Shown: positions 1 through 8,821 of the stretch, one piece after another
Layout of the letters: every line of letters begins with the position of its first letter
Position numbering within the stretch: position 1 is the first letter of the stretch
Assembly: GCA_963712565.1 (NCBI GenBank)
Contig: CAVQIP010000022.1
Span: forward strand, 5,830-69,829
Direction: 5' to 3'
Origin: VAZQ01 sp963712565
Lineage (GTDB): Bacteria > Pseudomonadota > Alphaproteobacteria > Rhizobiales > Xanthobacteraceae
Length of the DNA: 64,000 bases
Position numbers and translations under genes: made by a program
The notes under the pieces: model-generated
The model's database searches: none
Told to the model about the DNA's origin: nothing
The model's input: only the letters and a program-made list of their open reading frames with translations

Positions 1-47
1 GAGCAGTTCCGCGGTCGTACCGGATCGATCAAAGAAAGGCGAGCCCG

Positions 48-272
48 ATGAAGACCGCACTGCTGCTCCTGCTATTCGTCGCTACCGCGAGTCCACTGTC
101 GGCGGATTCCCGTCGCGCCAACCAGGGGGAACCTTCGACCATCACGTGCGAAACCGTGCGGGCTTACGTGAGCCAAGTGGGTTTGGCACAGGCCAAGGCG
201 ATGGCGCGTGCCAACGGAATGACAGCGGGGCAAGAACGTAGAGCAAGGCAATGCCTGGCGCGCAAGGACTAG
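48..272 (+). CDS. small secreted protein, two cysteines
   Basis: A 74-residue protein of unknown function. Residues 1-19 look like a Sec signal peptide (Lys2, then a leucine-rich core, cut near Ala19-Asp20), so the mature chain of about 55 residues should be periplasmic. It holds only two cysteines, Cys34 and Cys69, which could form one disulfide, around a helical Ala/Arg-rich stretch. An AAAGG run lies just upstream of the ATG. Similar short proteins occur in Bradyrhizobium-like genomes as far as I recall, without a known role. The next gene on the same strand (429) is also a small secreted protein with two cysteines, but the sequences are not obviously related. Confidence 0.7.
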   Translation: MKTALLLLLFVATASPLSADSRRANQGEPSTITCETVRAYVSQVGLAQAKAMARANGMTAGQERRARQCLARKD

Positions 273-428
273 GGTAGGTCCGACGCCGGCTTCGCCGAAA
301 ACCGCGCACCGAGTAATTTGACCACACCACGCGATCCTCGCATTCGTGAACCTGGATGGGTGCAAGACCGCGACGGAACAGAACAGCGCTTCGCCGGTTG
401 TAAAGTGTCATCAACGGAGGACGCCACA

Positions 429-662
429 ATGATCGGCAAATATCTGATCGGGGCCGCGCTCGCAGCGGCGCTCGCAGCGTCGGCTTCGGCCCAAACGGCA
501 ACGGAATATTACGTGGTCCAGGACACCACGACGAAGAAATGCACCATCGTGGAGAAGAAGCCCACCACCACCGCGGTGGTCCAGGTCGGCCCGATGGTCT
601 TCAAGTCTCGCACCGAGGCGGAAGCCGGGATGAAGACCATCACGGTCTGCAGCAGCAACTAA
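429..662 (+). CDS. small secreted protein (EYYVVQD type)
   Basis: A 77-residue protein. The ATG at 429 is chosen because GGAGG sits at 416-420 with good spacing and because the first 21 residues then form a clean signal peptide (Ala/Leu core, ASASA before Gln22). The mature part begins TATEYYVVQDTTTKKCTI and has two cysteines (Cys38, Cys74), so a small disulfide-bonded periplasmic domain is likely. The pattern of EYYVVQD, a Thr-rich middle and TEAEAGMKTI is one I recall from conserved hypothetical proteins of Hyphomicrobiales. No function can be assigned. A pair of hairpins lies about 60 bases downstream. Confidence 0.75.
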   Translation: MIGKYLIGAALAAALAASASAQTATEYYVVQDTTTKKCTIVEKKPTTTAVVQVGPMVFKSRTEAEAGMKTITVCSSN

Positions 663-982
663 GTCGAGTCAATCATCGCCAGCCCGACACACGCCGGGCT
701 CCCTCACAGTTCAGGATTCCGACATGGGTTGAGCTTTGCGAAACCCATCCTTCACCCATCGCGATCAATGCGATGGGTTTTCGCTGCGCTCAAACCATCC
801 GCGTGCGCCTGGCGATTGGAGACAGTGCCACGATAGGTGTGTGGCTGGAGGGAGACACCCGGGGCGGAAAAGCGTCCATCCGACCGAAATCCTGTGTTGC
901 GATCCCGCCTCAATCCCTAAAACCGGGCCACCGTGCATAGTCCGGCGCGAGATGCCGTTCATCTGCCCTGCAACGGTGCGCC
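663..982. other. intergenic stretch with two tandem hairpins
   Basis: No convincing gene is seen. Two hairpins stand in tandem. One has arms ATGGGTT and AACCCAT at about 724-748. The other has 9-base arms ACCCATCGC (754-762) and GCGATGGGT (770-778) and runs into four T. Similar GGGTTTCGCTGCGCTC sequences are dispersed in Bradyrhizobium-type genomes, so this may be a REP-like repeat rather than a dedicated element. Confidence 0.4.
754..781 (+). terminator. possible hairpin terminator / REP-like repeat
   Basis: A 9-base perfect stem (754-762 with 770-778) with a 7-base loop is followed by a short run of four T. It lies downstream of the small secreted protein ending at 662. The T tract is short, so termination is uncertain and a repeat origin is equally possible. 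Confidence 0.3.
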
Positions 983-1756
983 ATGGAGAACGCTTCGCGC
1001 TCGACCGAATGCCGGCAAGCTCCGGTCGGCGTTGGCGCGCGCGCGTTCGCGGCTGTGATCGTTTTGCTCCTGACCGTCCCCGAAGTGATCGCCGCCAAGC
1101 TCGGCGGCCCGTATTACGTCGACGACGCCGAGATCGGAAAGGTCGGCTCCTGCGAGATAGAGTCGTGGGCGTCGTTCGCCGCCAACAAAGATCACATCTA
1201 CGTCTTCAGCCCGGCTTGCGTGCTCAACCTGGGTGCGCCGGTCGAATTGGGCACCAACCTGGTCAACCTTCGCTCCGAAGGCGTTGGCGATTCGACCGCC
1301 TCGCTCACCGCCAAGATCGTACCGCTGCCGATCGGGGGCGGCGGGTTCGGGTTGGCGCTGTCCGGCGCGTTCGTCTACGACCTCACCGACAAGAACATCA
1401 ACAGCCTGATCCTCAACGTCCCGCTGACATACGATTTCGGCAAGCATCTGCGGTTCAACATCAATGTGGGGGCGCAGTATATCAGGGGAGACTCACGCGA
1501 TATCGGGCAGAACCCGCGCGGGCTGTTCGCCACCGCAGGAGCGGGCGTCGCCTGGAACGTGGTGAAGGAGTGGAGCGTCATTTCCGAGGTCTTCGCCCTG
1601 ATCGGGCCCGGCCAATCGAACCCGCGCTTTCAAAGCGGCCTGCGCTACAGCCCTACCAAAGACGTCGACTGGGATGTCATCTACGGCCGCAACCTCACCG
1701 GTGAAGGCGCCAACTGGGTCACCGTAGCGCTGACCATCCGGACCGGCGATGACTAG
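983..1756 (+). CDS. putative outer-membrane or periplasmic beta-rich protein
   Basis: A 257-residue protein of unknown function. A hydrophobic segment at about 21-38 (AFAAVIVLLLTVPEVIA) ends in an Ala-Ala site before KLGGPYYVDD, so export is likely after a rather long N-region. The rest is rich in alternating hydrophobic/polar stretches with many Gly, Asn and aromatic residues (for example GFGLALSGAFVYDL and LRFNINVGAQYI) and ends in a strand-like segment, WVTVALTIRTGDD. This resembles transmembrane beta-strands of an outer-membrane protein. The terminal residue is not the usual aromatic, so the barrel call is inference. No strong ribosome site is seen before this ATG and a later start cannot be excluded. 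It stands alone. Confidence 0.6.
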   Translation: MENASRSTECRQAPVGVGARAFAAVIVLLLTVPEVIAAKLGGPYYVDDAEIGKVGSCEIESWASFAANKDHIYVFSPACVLNLGAPVELGTNLVNLRSEGVGDSTASLTAKIVPLPIGGGGFGLALSGAFVYDLTDKNINSLILNVPLTYDFGKHLRFNINVGAQYIRGDSRDIGQNPRGLFATAGAGVAWNVVKEWSVISEVFALIGPGQSNPRFQSGLRYSPTKDVDWDVIYGRNLTGEGANWVTVALTIRTGDD

Positions 1757-1956
1757 AGCGCATCCCGATCGGCTTGCATCGTGATCTCGCCCGATCCTGC
1801 GCAGGATCTCGCGCACGTTGTTCGGCTCACACGCCATCCCGCATGCGCGCGCATCGCGATCCGCAAACTTCGAGCAAAGGGGTGAACCACGTCACACAGG
1901 AACGTGCCACGGGTTGGTATTGACGTCTGACATGCCGTTCGAGAAAGGACACGCCA

Positions 1957-2046
1957 ATGATCGGACGCTGGGACAGCGCCTGGGCCGCGATCTACTCGGT
2001 TCTGGTGACGCTGCTCATGCTGTGGTGGGGATACGTTCCGGCATGA
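1957..2046 (+). CDS. 29-residue single-pass membrane microprotein
   Basis: A very short reading frame encodes MIGRWDSAWAAIYSVLVTLL followed by MLWWGYVPA. It is supported by a good ribosome site (AAGGA at 1945-1949, 7 bases before the ATG) and by its composition: a short N-terminal head, one hydrophobic helix of about 18 residues, and a Trp-rich interface at the C-terminal end. That layout is typical of bacterial inner-membrane microproteins. Function is unknown and homologues would be hard to find by similarity. It lies alone in an otherwise empty stretch between two convergent gene groups. Confidence 0.5.
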   Translation: MIGRWDSAWAAIYSVLVTLLMLWWGYVPA

Positions 2047-2193
2047 GACGCGGCCCGCACGCGCTCGCCGGCGCCTTGGCGCCGACGCAATTTTCCATGC
2101 TCCGGAGGAACTCGATCCACCCCCAGTTTCGCGCTGCCCGCGTCCGCCGGGATTTGATGTCTTCCCAGCCGGCGCGGCAGCGACACGCGCACC

Positions 2194-2352
2194 CTATGGC
2201 ACGCGACGGCTCTTGCGCAGCGCGCGCAAGCTCGTCCACTTGGGAGCCTCGCCGAATTCCCCCGCGAACCACAGAAACAGACCTGCGAACGCCAACACGG
2301 CAATCTCTCCGAACATAAGCAGCAAAATCACCACCCACGTCGACATATGCAT
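2194..2352 (-). CDS. small single-pass membrane protein
   Basis: A 52-residue protein starting MHMSTWVVILLLMFGEIAVL; Met3 (2346) is an alternative start. Residues 5-30 form one long hydrophobic helix and the tail (residues 31-52) is basic, ending RALRKSRRVP. By the positive-inside rule the C-terminus should face the cytoplasm. A G-rich sequence precedes the start but is not a strong ribosome site. Function unknown. Other small membrane proteins lie upstream on the same strand at 2742 and 3044, suggesting a loose group of envelope genes. Confidence 0.45.
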   Translation of the reverse strand: MHMSTWVVILLLMFGEIAVLAFAGLFLWFAGEFGEAPKWTSLRALRKSRRVP

Positions 2353-2741
2353 GCAGCCGCCCCCGTTGTTGTGTTTGGGCGACATCGCAACAGCAAATCG
2401 GTCCCGCACTGTGACGCGATTGAAAAAAATCCGGAGCGTTGCAAAAATCTCACAAGGTTCCGCCCCGCGGTTGCCGGCGCGGCATCGCTGTACCGCGCAG
2501 ACCGCGCCGCCGCCCTCAGCGGCAAGGCCGGAAGCCGCGAGCAGGCGCGCGGCGCGGGGAACGCGTGGTATGTGATGACCAACCGTATGCCGGTACCGAA
2601 CGGGCTCGCAGGCTGCGCCTGCAATTCGCGGACGCGGTGAGCGGCGCTTATCCGCGCATTCATCATCAGCGCGAGGCCGGCATGACGATTGTCCAGCGCT
2701 GCCAACCCCGCTCGGCTGCTGCGGACCATTAGCGCCAGCCG
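2353..2741. other. intergenic stretch, no gene recognised
   Basis: About 390 bases between two minus-strand genes. Several short open frames exist in more than one frame, but none has protein-like composition or a clear ribosome site. It probably holds the promoter of the 2194-2352 gene. I see no strong repeat or terminator. Confidence 0.4.
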
Positions 2742-3029
2742 CTAGAAGAAGATGAAGAGGATCGCGACCAAGATGGCGAGGTAGGCGCTCGGAATGGCGG
2801 ACGTCACCAGCGCGGTACGGCGCAATCGCAGCCACAGCAACAGCCAGGGCAGGACCACGCAAGCCACGGCAAGGACGGGGAACGCCCAGATGCTCCAGAA
2901 CACGCCCCACAGCAGCGTCTCGTCCTGGCCGCCGCGGTCGAACATCATCGGCGACATGATCGCCATCGACACGCCGAAGCACGCCAACGCGATATTGACG
3001 GCCGTCAGCATGCCGAGCGCAAGCGTCAT
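2742..3029 (-). CDS. small multi-pass membrane protein
   Basis: A 95-residue protein with three hydrophobic segments, at about 5-28 (LGMLTAVNIALACFGVSMAI), 42-66 and 74-95, and almost nothing outside the membrane. The chain ends in a hydrophobic ILVAILFIFF segment. The family is not recognised and no catalytic or transport motif is seen. It lies 14 bases downstream of the gene ending at 3044 on the same strand, so the two are probably cotranscribed. Confidence 0.6.
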   Translation of the reverse strand: MTLALGMLTAVNIALACFGVSMAIMSPMMFDRGGQDETLLWGVFWSIWAFPVLAVACVVLPWLLLWLRLRRTALVTSAIPSAYLAILVAILFIFF

Positions 3030-3043
3030 GAGCGGGATGGGTT

Positions 3044-3316
3044 CTAGCGGGCGGCAACGCCACCCGGGCGTCGCTTGCCGCGGCCGGCGCTCGATCGATG
3101 CGAGGACGAAGCGGCTTTGGCGGGGGCCTGCGGCGCCGGCTCCGCCGACACGGCCGCGCTCACCGGCTCCGGATTGGCAACGGCAACCGGCGCCACCGTC
3201 GGCGCGGCGCGTACCGTTGCCGGCGTAACCGAAACCGGGGTCAGATGCGCGCTCAGCGCAAACAGACCGACGGTCAAGGCGATGCCGACGACGAGGAAAT
3301 ATTTGAGGATGAGCAT
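3044..3316 (-). CDS. membrane-anchored Pro/Ala-rich periplasmic protein
   Basis: A 90-residue protein. The start MLILKYFLVVGIALTVGLFA at 3316 is preferred over an ATG 39 bases upstream because it places the hydrophobic anchor at the very N-terminus. After this anchor the chain is low in complexity (Pro, Ala and Val, with APTVAPVAVANPEPVSAAVS) and ends in a basic Ser/Arg/Lys tail, HRSSAGRGKRRPGG. Such proteins are common in Bradyrhizobium-like genomes. A role in the envelope is an inference only. Probably cotranscribed with the gene at 2742. Confidence 0.6.
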   Translation of the reverse strand: MLILKYFLVVGIALTVGLFALSAHLTPVSVTPATVRAAPTVAPVAVANPEPVSAAVSAEPAPQAPAKAASSSHRSSAGRGKRRPGGVAAR

Positions 3317-3522
3317 GGTCGCGCCCGGCCGCACGAGAAACGCGTCGTTGAGCATTAGTCGCGCCAGGTGCCAGCTTGGTTCAATTGCGCGCCCGAAATG
3401 CCGGTAAAAGCTGCCATTTCGCGATCAAGGCGTCCGCCCGGCGGCGACCCCGGCGCCGGCACGCCGGGCGGAATCGGCATGGCCGGAAAATGCGCGCGCT
3501 TGCCACCTTTCCGGAATTTACG

Positions 3523-4134
3523 CTAGCGCTCGGCGAAGGCGAGCTTGGCACCGAGCGCGACGAACGCGGCGGCAAAGGCGCGGCGCATCCACGCCAGCAC
3601 CCGCGGCCGTGAGATGACGTGGTTGCGGATCGAGGCCGCAAACAGCCCGTAGCCGACGAAGACAATAAACGTCAGCAGCATGAAGACGAAGCTCAGCATG
3701 AGCATGCGCGCGAGCGGATGCGGTTCATCGACGGTGACGAACTGCGGCAGGAAGGCGAGAAAGAAGATCGACAGTTTCGGATTGAGGACGTTGATCAGGA
3801 TCGCGGTGACCGTCACCTGCATGGCCGAGCGGGCACCGACCTCCTGCTGCACGCGCAGCGCGCCGTGCTGCCGCAGCGCGCTCCAGGCCATGTAGAGGAG
3901 ATAGGCCACGCCCAGATATTTCAGCACCTGGAACGCGAGCGCGCTGGTATGCAGGAGCGCCGCGAGGCCCATGATCGCCGCGGCCATGTGCGGGACAATC
4001 CCGAGCGTGCATCCGAAGGCGGCGACGACGCTCGCGCGCGAGCCGCGCGCGAGCCCGGCCGCCAGCGTGTAGAGCACCCCGGTGCCGGGCGACACGATGA
4101 CGATCAGCGAGGTGACCAGGAATTCGATGCTCAC
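3523..4134 (-). CDS. LysE/RhtB-family amino-acid exporter
   Basis: A 203-residue inner-membrane protein of the LysE translocator family, which exports amino acids or related metabolites using the proton gradient. A GTG start at 4134 (VSIEFLVTSLIVIVSPGTGV) is chosen because the family begins just before its first helix and carries the conserved SPGTG motif there (here residues 15-19). GAGGGG lies about 10 bases upstream. Six hydrophobic segments are visible and the mid-chain NPKLSIFFLAFLPQF is another family hallmark. The substrate cannot be read from sequence. It stands alone on this strand, with no adjacent LysR-type regulator. Confidence 0.9.
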   Translation of the reverse strand: MSIEFLVTSLIVIVSPGTGVLYTLAAGLARGSRASVVAAFGCTLGIVPHMAAAIMGLAALLHTSALAFQVLKYLGVAYLLYMAWSALRQHGALRVQQEVGARSAMQVTVTAILINVLNPKLSIFFLAFLPQFVTVDEPHPLARMLMLSFVFMLLTFIVFVGYGLFAASIRNHVISRPRVLAWMRRAFAAAFVALGAKLAFAER

Positions 4135-4326
4135 GGGCGGCCCCTCTGCGCGGTCGTGACCCTCGTCCAACCTGCCACGCATCGTCGGCCGGGATCAAGC
4201 GCAAGCATCATCGGCGGTGGTCCAGTCGGACCCATAGTGATGCATACTTGGTCCGAGCATCACCGGTTTTGACCGGAACCCCACATGCTGCGCCAGGATC
4301 AGTTCGCCGACGCGAGAGCGAATACA

Positions 4327-5040
4327 TTACGGACCAAGCTGGGAGCTCAACTGCTGCGCCGTCTCCACGATCCAATCACGGTGCGGCGCAAGCGGCGTGA
4401 TGAAGGTAGGTCCGCCACAATAAAAACTGCCCCTCACGATCCCGACCAGGAAGGGCGCGCCACCGCGTACGGCAAAAACCGGTCCGCCAGAATCGCCTTT
4501 ACAGCTGCCGAGCTTGGCGCTTTCGCCGATGCCGACCCGATCGGTTAGCTCAAGCATCTTGTAGTATAGACGGTTCACGGTGAGGGTCGTCATTCGGGCG
4601 GTGCCGAAAGTCCAGGGGTCGCCCGGCAGGGCCAACCCGTACCCGACGACAACGAGGCGATCACCGGCGGTGACGAGCCGCGCGCCGAGCAATGCCGGCG
4701 CCAAGGCTGGCGGCAACGGTTTGAACAGTTTCAGCAGCGCGAGGTCCGCCGTGGATCGCTCCTCCGCGCCGAATTGCGGATGTGGCACGACTTCTTTTAT
4801 GTCAGTCCAGCCGACGCCAGGTCCGGCGATCCTGATTTTGACTCCGGAGCTGACGCAGTGTGCGGCGGTCAGCACAAGATCTTGGCCCAGCACGGCCCCG
4901 CTGCAGCCGCCGCGTGAGCTGTGGACCATCAGGGCGGGTCGAATGAGCATCCAATCAGCCGGCTCCGCGTCACCAACGATGGCGACGGCGGGCGCGCACA
5001 GCGAGAACGAACAAGCGAGCGCGGCGACGGTGCGTCTCAT
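4327..5040 (-). CDS. secreted trypsin-like serine protease (S1 family)
   Basis: A 237-residue chymotrypsin-fold protease. Residues 1-20 are a signal peptide, cut before IVGDAEPADW, a mature start that matches the classical IVGG activation sequence of trypsins. The catalytic triad is complete: His61 in TAAHC, Asp99 in ADLALL and Ser184 in GDSGGP. Cys46-Cys62 and Cys180-Cys208 are in places expected for S1 disulfides. The length fits a single catalytic domain with no PDZ or extra module. It should act in the periplasm or outside the cell; specificity is not clear. Secreted S1 proteases are uncommon in bacteria. No inhibitor or partner gene is adjacent. Confidence 0.9.
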   Translation of the reverse strand: MRRTVAALACSFSLCAPAVAIVGDAEPADWMLIRPALMVHSSRGGCSGAVLGQDLVLTAAHCVSSGVKIRIAGPGVGWTDIKEVVPHPQFGAEERSTADLALLKLFKPLPPALAPALLGARLVTAGDRLVVVGYGLALPGDPWTFGTARMTTLTVNRLYYKMLELTDRVGIGESAKLGSCKGDSGGPVFAVRGGAPFLVGIVRGSFYCGGPTFITPLAPHRDWIVETAQQLSSQLGP

Positions 5041-5208
5041 GGATGCGTTGAACCTCGCGCTCCGCGGTGGTCAGCGTCATCACCCAGAATAATCCCTTTC
5101 CGCCGCAAGCGAGAGAGATAGAATGGCATGTGACCTGGGCGGACCTGTCGTCATCCTCGCCCCACGCGCAACTTGCGACGACGCGCTCGCCACGGCCGCG
5201 ACGCGCTT

Positions 5209-6213
5209 TCAGTCGTGCTTGGGGATGCCGGCCTTCTCGATCACCCTCGCCCATTTGACGATGTCGCTCTTCATGCGTTCCGTCATCGCCTCCGGCGTGC
5301 TGCCGCGCATCTCCATGCCGAGCTTCCTCGACTTCTCCTGGACATCTGGGCTGGGCAGCACGTCGTTGATGGCCCGGGTGAGAACCTGCACGACCACCTT
5401 GGGGGTCGTCGCGGGCACGGAAATCCCGTTCCAGCTCGCGACTTCATAGTCCTTGATGCCGCTCTCCTGGACGGTCGGAACCGCCGGCAGGTAGGCCGTC
5501 CGCTTCGCGCCGGTGGAGGCGAGCGCGACGACCTTGCGGTCGGCAATCTGCCCTTGCAGGGCGGCATAGAACTCGAACGCGATATCGACGTCGCCGCGCA
5601 GGACCGCGGTCGCCATGTCGGGTGACGTGCGGAACGGAACGATCGTCACGTTGATGCCGGTCGCGCTCCGGAACAGCTCGGCGGCAAGATTCTGGGTGCT
5701 GCCGGGATTGATGGTCGCGATGTTCAGCCGTCCCGGATTCGCGCGGGCCGTGTCGATTACGTCCTGCAGCGATTTCAGCGGCGAGCCCGCCCGGGTCACG
5801 ATCAGGAGGTCGAAGAACGACGTGGTCGAGGTCGAGGCGAAATCGGTCAGAATGTTGTAGGGCAGCGACTTGAACAGCGACGCGCTGATGGCGTTGTTGT
5901 TGCCGGTCATCAGCACGGTATAGCCGTCGGGCGCAGCCGATGCGCCGGCCTTGGCGGCGACGATGCCGCCGGCGCCGGGACGGTTCTCCACCACGAACTG
6001 CTGCTTGAGCCGGCCGGTCAGCTTATCGGTCAGAATGCGCATTCCCGTATCGGCGATGCCGCCGGCGCCATAGGGAACGATGAGCTGCACTGGCCGATTG
6101 GGATAATCGGATTGGGCGCCCGCGCTCGCGATCATGGCAATCGTCGCGAGCAGCGTCGTGGCGAGGCCCGCACGGCCCAACCGACGCATAGCGGCATTGG
6201 TGAGAGCGCTCAT
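5209..6213 (-). CDS. Bug/TctC-family tricarboxylate-type substrate receptor
   Basis: A 334-residue periplasmic binding protein of the TctC/Bug family (tripartite tricarboxylate transport). It has a signal peptide (about 1-33, cut near AGA-QSDYP) and the family start YPNRPVQLIVPYGAGGIADT, with the conserved VPFRTSPDMATAVLRGDVD region near the middle and VPTVQESG later. The first ATG is used; Met9 is an alternative start. Such receptors bind small carboxylates and often occur without their TctA/TctB membrane partners, as here. It is divergent from the molybdoenzyme at 6463, with about 250 bases between, so the pair may share regulation. The ligand is unknown. Confidence 0.9.
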   Translation of the reverse strand: MSALTNAAMRRLGRAGLATTLLATIAMIASAGAQSDYPNRPVQLIVPYGAGGIADTGMRILTDKLTGRLKQQFVVENRPGAGGIVAAKAGASAAPDGYTVLMTGNNNAISASLFKSLPYNILTDFASTSTTSFFDLLIVTRAGSPLKSLQDVIDTARANPGRLNIATINPGSTQNLAAELFRSATGINVTIVPFRTSPDMATAVLRGDVDIAFEFYAALQGQIADRKVVALASTGAKRTAYLPAVPTVQESGIKDYEVASWNGISVPATTPKVVVQVLTRAINDVLPSPDVQEKSRKLGMEMRGSTPEAMTERMKSDIVKWARVIEKAGIPKHD

Positions 6214-6462
6214 CCTGGATCCTTTCGTATCTCCAACGACCTTACTGCAATGACCGGTGGTCGAGCCTCGTCGTTCGACCTTGCGACCATTGTTTCACGC
6301 GCTTCCTGCTGGTCAAGCATGCTATCGCTTGGTGCGTCGGATCGCCGGCGCTGTCGACCCCATGCAGACATCGCCCGCTGGGCATTTTTGATCCGACGCC
6401 TTGCGCCCGGCGCCGCAGACCTCATAATCCTCCGCCGCCATCGACAAAGCCCGGGAAATTCC

Positions 6463-8755
6463 ATGACCGTCGCCCGCTCCCCCTCGCTCGCCCATTGGGG
6501 TGCCTTCACCGCGCTGGTCGAGGACGGCCGCGTGGTCGGCTGCGAGCCGTTTGCGCGCGATCCCGCGCCGTCCGACATGCTCCGCGCCATCCCGGATATG
6601 GTGCACTCGCCGCTGCGCATCGCGCGCCCGGCCATGCGCGAAGGCTGGCGCGAGGGCAAGGCGCGCACCGGCGCCGACCGCTTCCGCGAAGTGTCCTGGG
6701 ACGAGGCGCTCGCCGCGGTCGCCGCCGAGCTCGCGCGCGTGCGCGAAAACTTCGGCCATACCGCGATCCTCGGCGGCTCCTACGGCTGGTCGTCGGCCGG
6801 ACGCGTGCACCACGCCCGCAGCCTGCTGCGGCGATTTCTATTCCTGGGCGGCGGCTGCGTGGACCAGGTCGGCAATTACAGCTTCGGCGCGGCGCAATAC
6901 ATCCTTCCGCGCGTGATCGGCACATTCCAGCCGGTGGTCGGCCAGGTCACGGACTGGTCGTCGATCGTCAAGCACACGGGACTCATCCTCGCCTTCGGCG
7001 GGCTCGCCACCAAGAACGGCCAGGTGACCTCGGGCGGCGCCGGCGCCCACAGCATGGAGACCTGGCTGCGGCGCGCGAAGGATGCCGGCGTCGAATTCGT
7101 CTCGATCAGCCCGCTCGAGTCCGACGCGCCCGGCTTCCTCGGCGCGCAATGGATCCCGATCCGGCCCAATACCGATACCGCGCTGATGCTGGCGATGGCG
7201 CACACGCTCGTCAGCGAGGAGCTCCACGACGTGCAATTCGTCGCGCGCTATTGCACCGGCTTCGAGCGCTTCCATCGCTATCTCCTCGGCCGCGACGACG
7301 GCACCGCCAAGGACGCGCAGTGGGCGCAGACGATCACCGGCGTTCCCGCCGAGACCATCCGCGAGCTCGCGCGCCGCGCCGCCGCCACCCGCAGCATGAT
7401 AACCTGCGCGTGGTCGCTGCAGCGCGCGCACCACGGCGAGCAGCCGTACTGGGCGGCGATCGTGCTCTCCGCGATGCTGGGCGGGATCGGGCTTCCCGGC
7501 GGCGGCTTCGGCTTCGGCCACGGCTCGACCAACGGCATCGGCGTGCCGCGCGTCGACGTCGCGGGCCCCGAGGTGCCGCTGCCGCTAAACCCGGCGCGTT
7601 CGATGATCCCGGTCGCGCGCATGGCCGACCTGCTGCTCAATCCCGGCGAGAGCTATCAATTCAACGGCCGCCGCTACGTCTATCCCGACGTCCGGCTCGT
7701 CTATTGGGCGGGCGGCAATCCGTTCCATCACCACCAGGACCTCAACCGCCTGCAGCGCGCCTGGCAGAAGCCCGAGACGGTCGTCGTGCACGAGAGCTGG
7801 TGGACGCCGACCGCGCGCCACGCCGACATCGTGCTGCCGGCGACGACCACGCTCGAGCGCAACGACGTCGGCGGCTCGTCACGGGATCCGTTCGTCCTCG
7901 CCATGCACCGCGCCATCGATCCGGTCGGCGAGGCCAGGAACGACTTCGACATCTTCCGCGCGCTCGCGCGCCGGCTCGGCTATGAGACCGCGTTCACCGA
8001 GGACCGCGACGAGTTGGGCTGGTGTCAGTGGGTCTACGACCAGGTGCGCGCGAGCGCGGGCGCCAAGGGCATCGCACTGCCCGGCTTCCAGCAGTTCTGG
8101 GCCGAAGGCTTCGTCGAGCTGCCGCCGCCGGACCGCGACTACGTGCTGTTCGAGGATTTCCGCCGCGATCCCGCGCGCCATCCGCTCAAGACGCCGTCGG
8201 GACGGATCGAAATCGTCTCCGAGGACGTCGCCGGCTTCGACTATGCGGACTGCCCGCCGCATCCGGCCTGGCTGCCGCCGGCGGAATGGCTCGGCAGCGC
8301 GAGCGCGCAGCGCTGGCCGATTCATCTGGTCACGCATCAACCGGGAAGCCGATTGCACAGCCAGATGGATCCCGGGACCGGTGTCGCGCGGACAGAAGGT
8401 CGCGGGACGCGAGCCGATCCGCCTCAGCCCGCGGGACGCCACCCGGCGCGGCATCGGCGACGGCGACGTGGTGCGGGTGTTCAACGCGCGCGGCGCCTGT
8501 CTCGCCGGCGCGGTGCTCGACGCCGGCGTGATGCCGGGGGTAGCGGTCATGGCCACCGGCGCCTGGTTCGATCCAGCGGACGCGGCGGGCGCACCCGAGC
8601 GGCACGGCAATCCCAACGTGCTCACGCTCGACATCGGGACCTCGCCGCTGGCGCAAGGCACGAGTGCCCTCACCGCGCTGGTCGAGATCGAGCGCTGGGA
8701 CGCGCCGGCGCCGGCGGTGCGAGCGTTCACCCCGCCGCAATTGGCAGCGGTCTAG
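6463..8755 (+). CDS. BisC/TorA-type molybdopterin oxidoreductase (one frameshift)
   Basis: A molybdenum enzyme of the DMSO-reductase superfamily, closest to biotin sulfoxide / TMAO reductases without an iron-sulfur cluster. Start MTVARSPSLAHWGAFTALV fits this group. SYGWSSAGRVHHA (106-118) contains the Ser expected to bind Mo (Ser111 by analogy). Molybdopterin contacts include YWAGGNPFHHH and the C-terminal part with HLVTHQPGSRLHSQMDPG and GDGDVVRVFNARGACLAG. The frame breaks at about 8374-8377: removing one base there joins the two frames into a 763-residue protein, the family's usual length. As read, the first frame would run on to 8805 with a nonsense tail. No twin-arginine signal is seen, which suggests a cytoplasmic BisC-like enzyme. 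The natural substrate is unknown. Confidence 0.85.
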
Positions 8756-8821
8756 CGCGCATCGGCGTGGCGCGAACGCCGCGTAGACGCGGCGAAGCGT
8801 TTTGAAAGCTCCAGACCGGCG

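Noticed and set aside
8400..8805. C-terminal extension of the BisC-like frame to 8805
   Set aside because: After the break near 8377 the translation becomes Arg-rich nonsense, while the next frame continues the family sequence to 8755.
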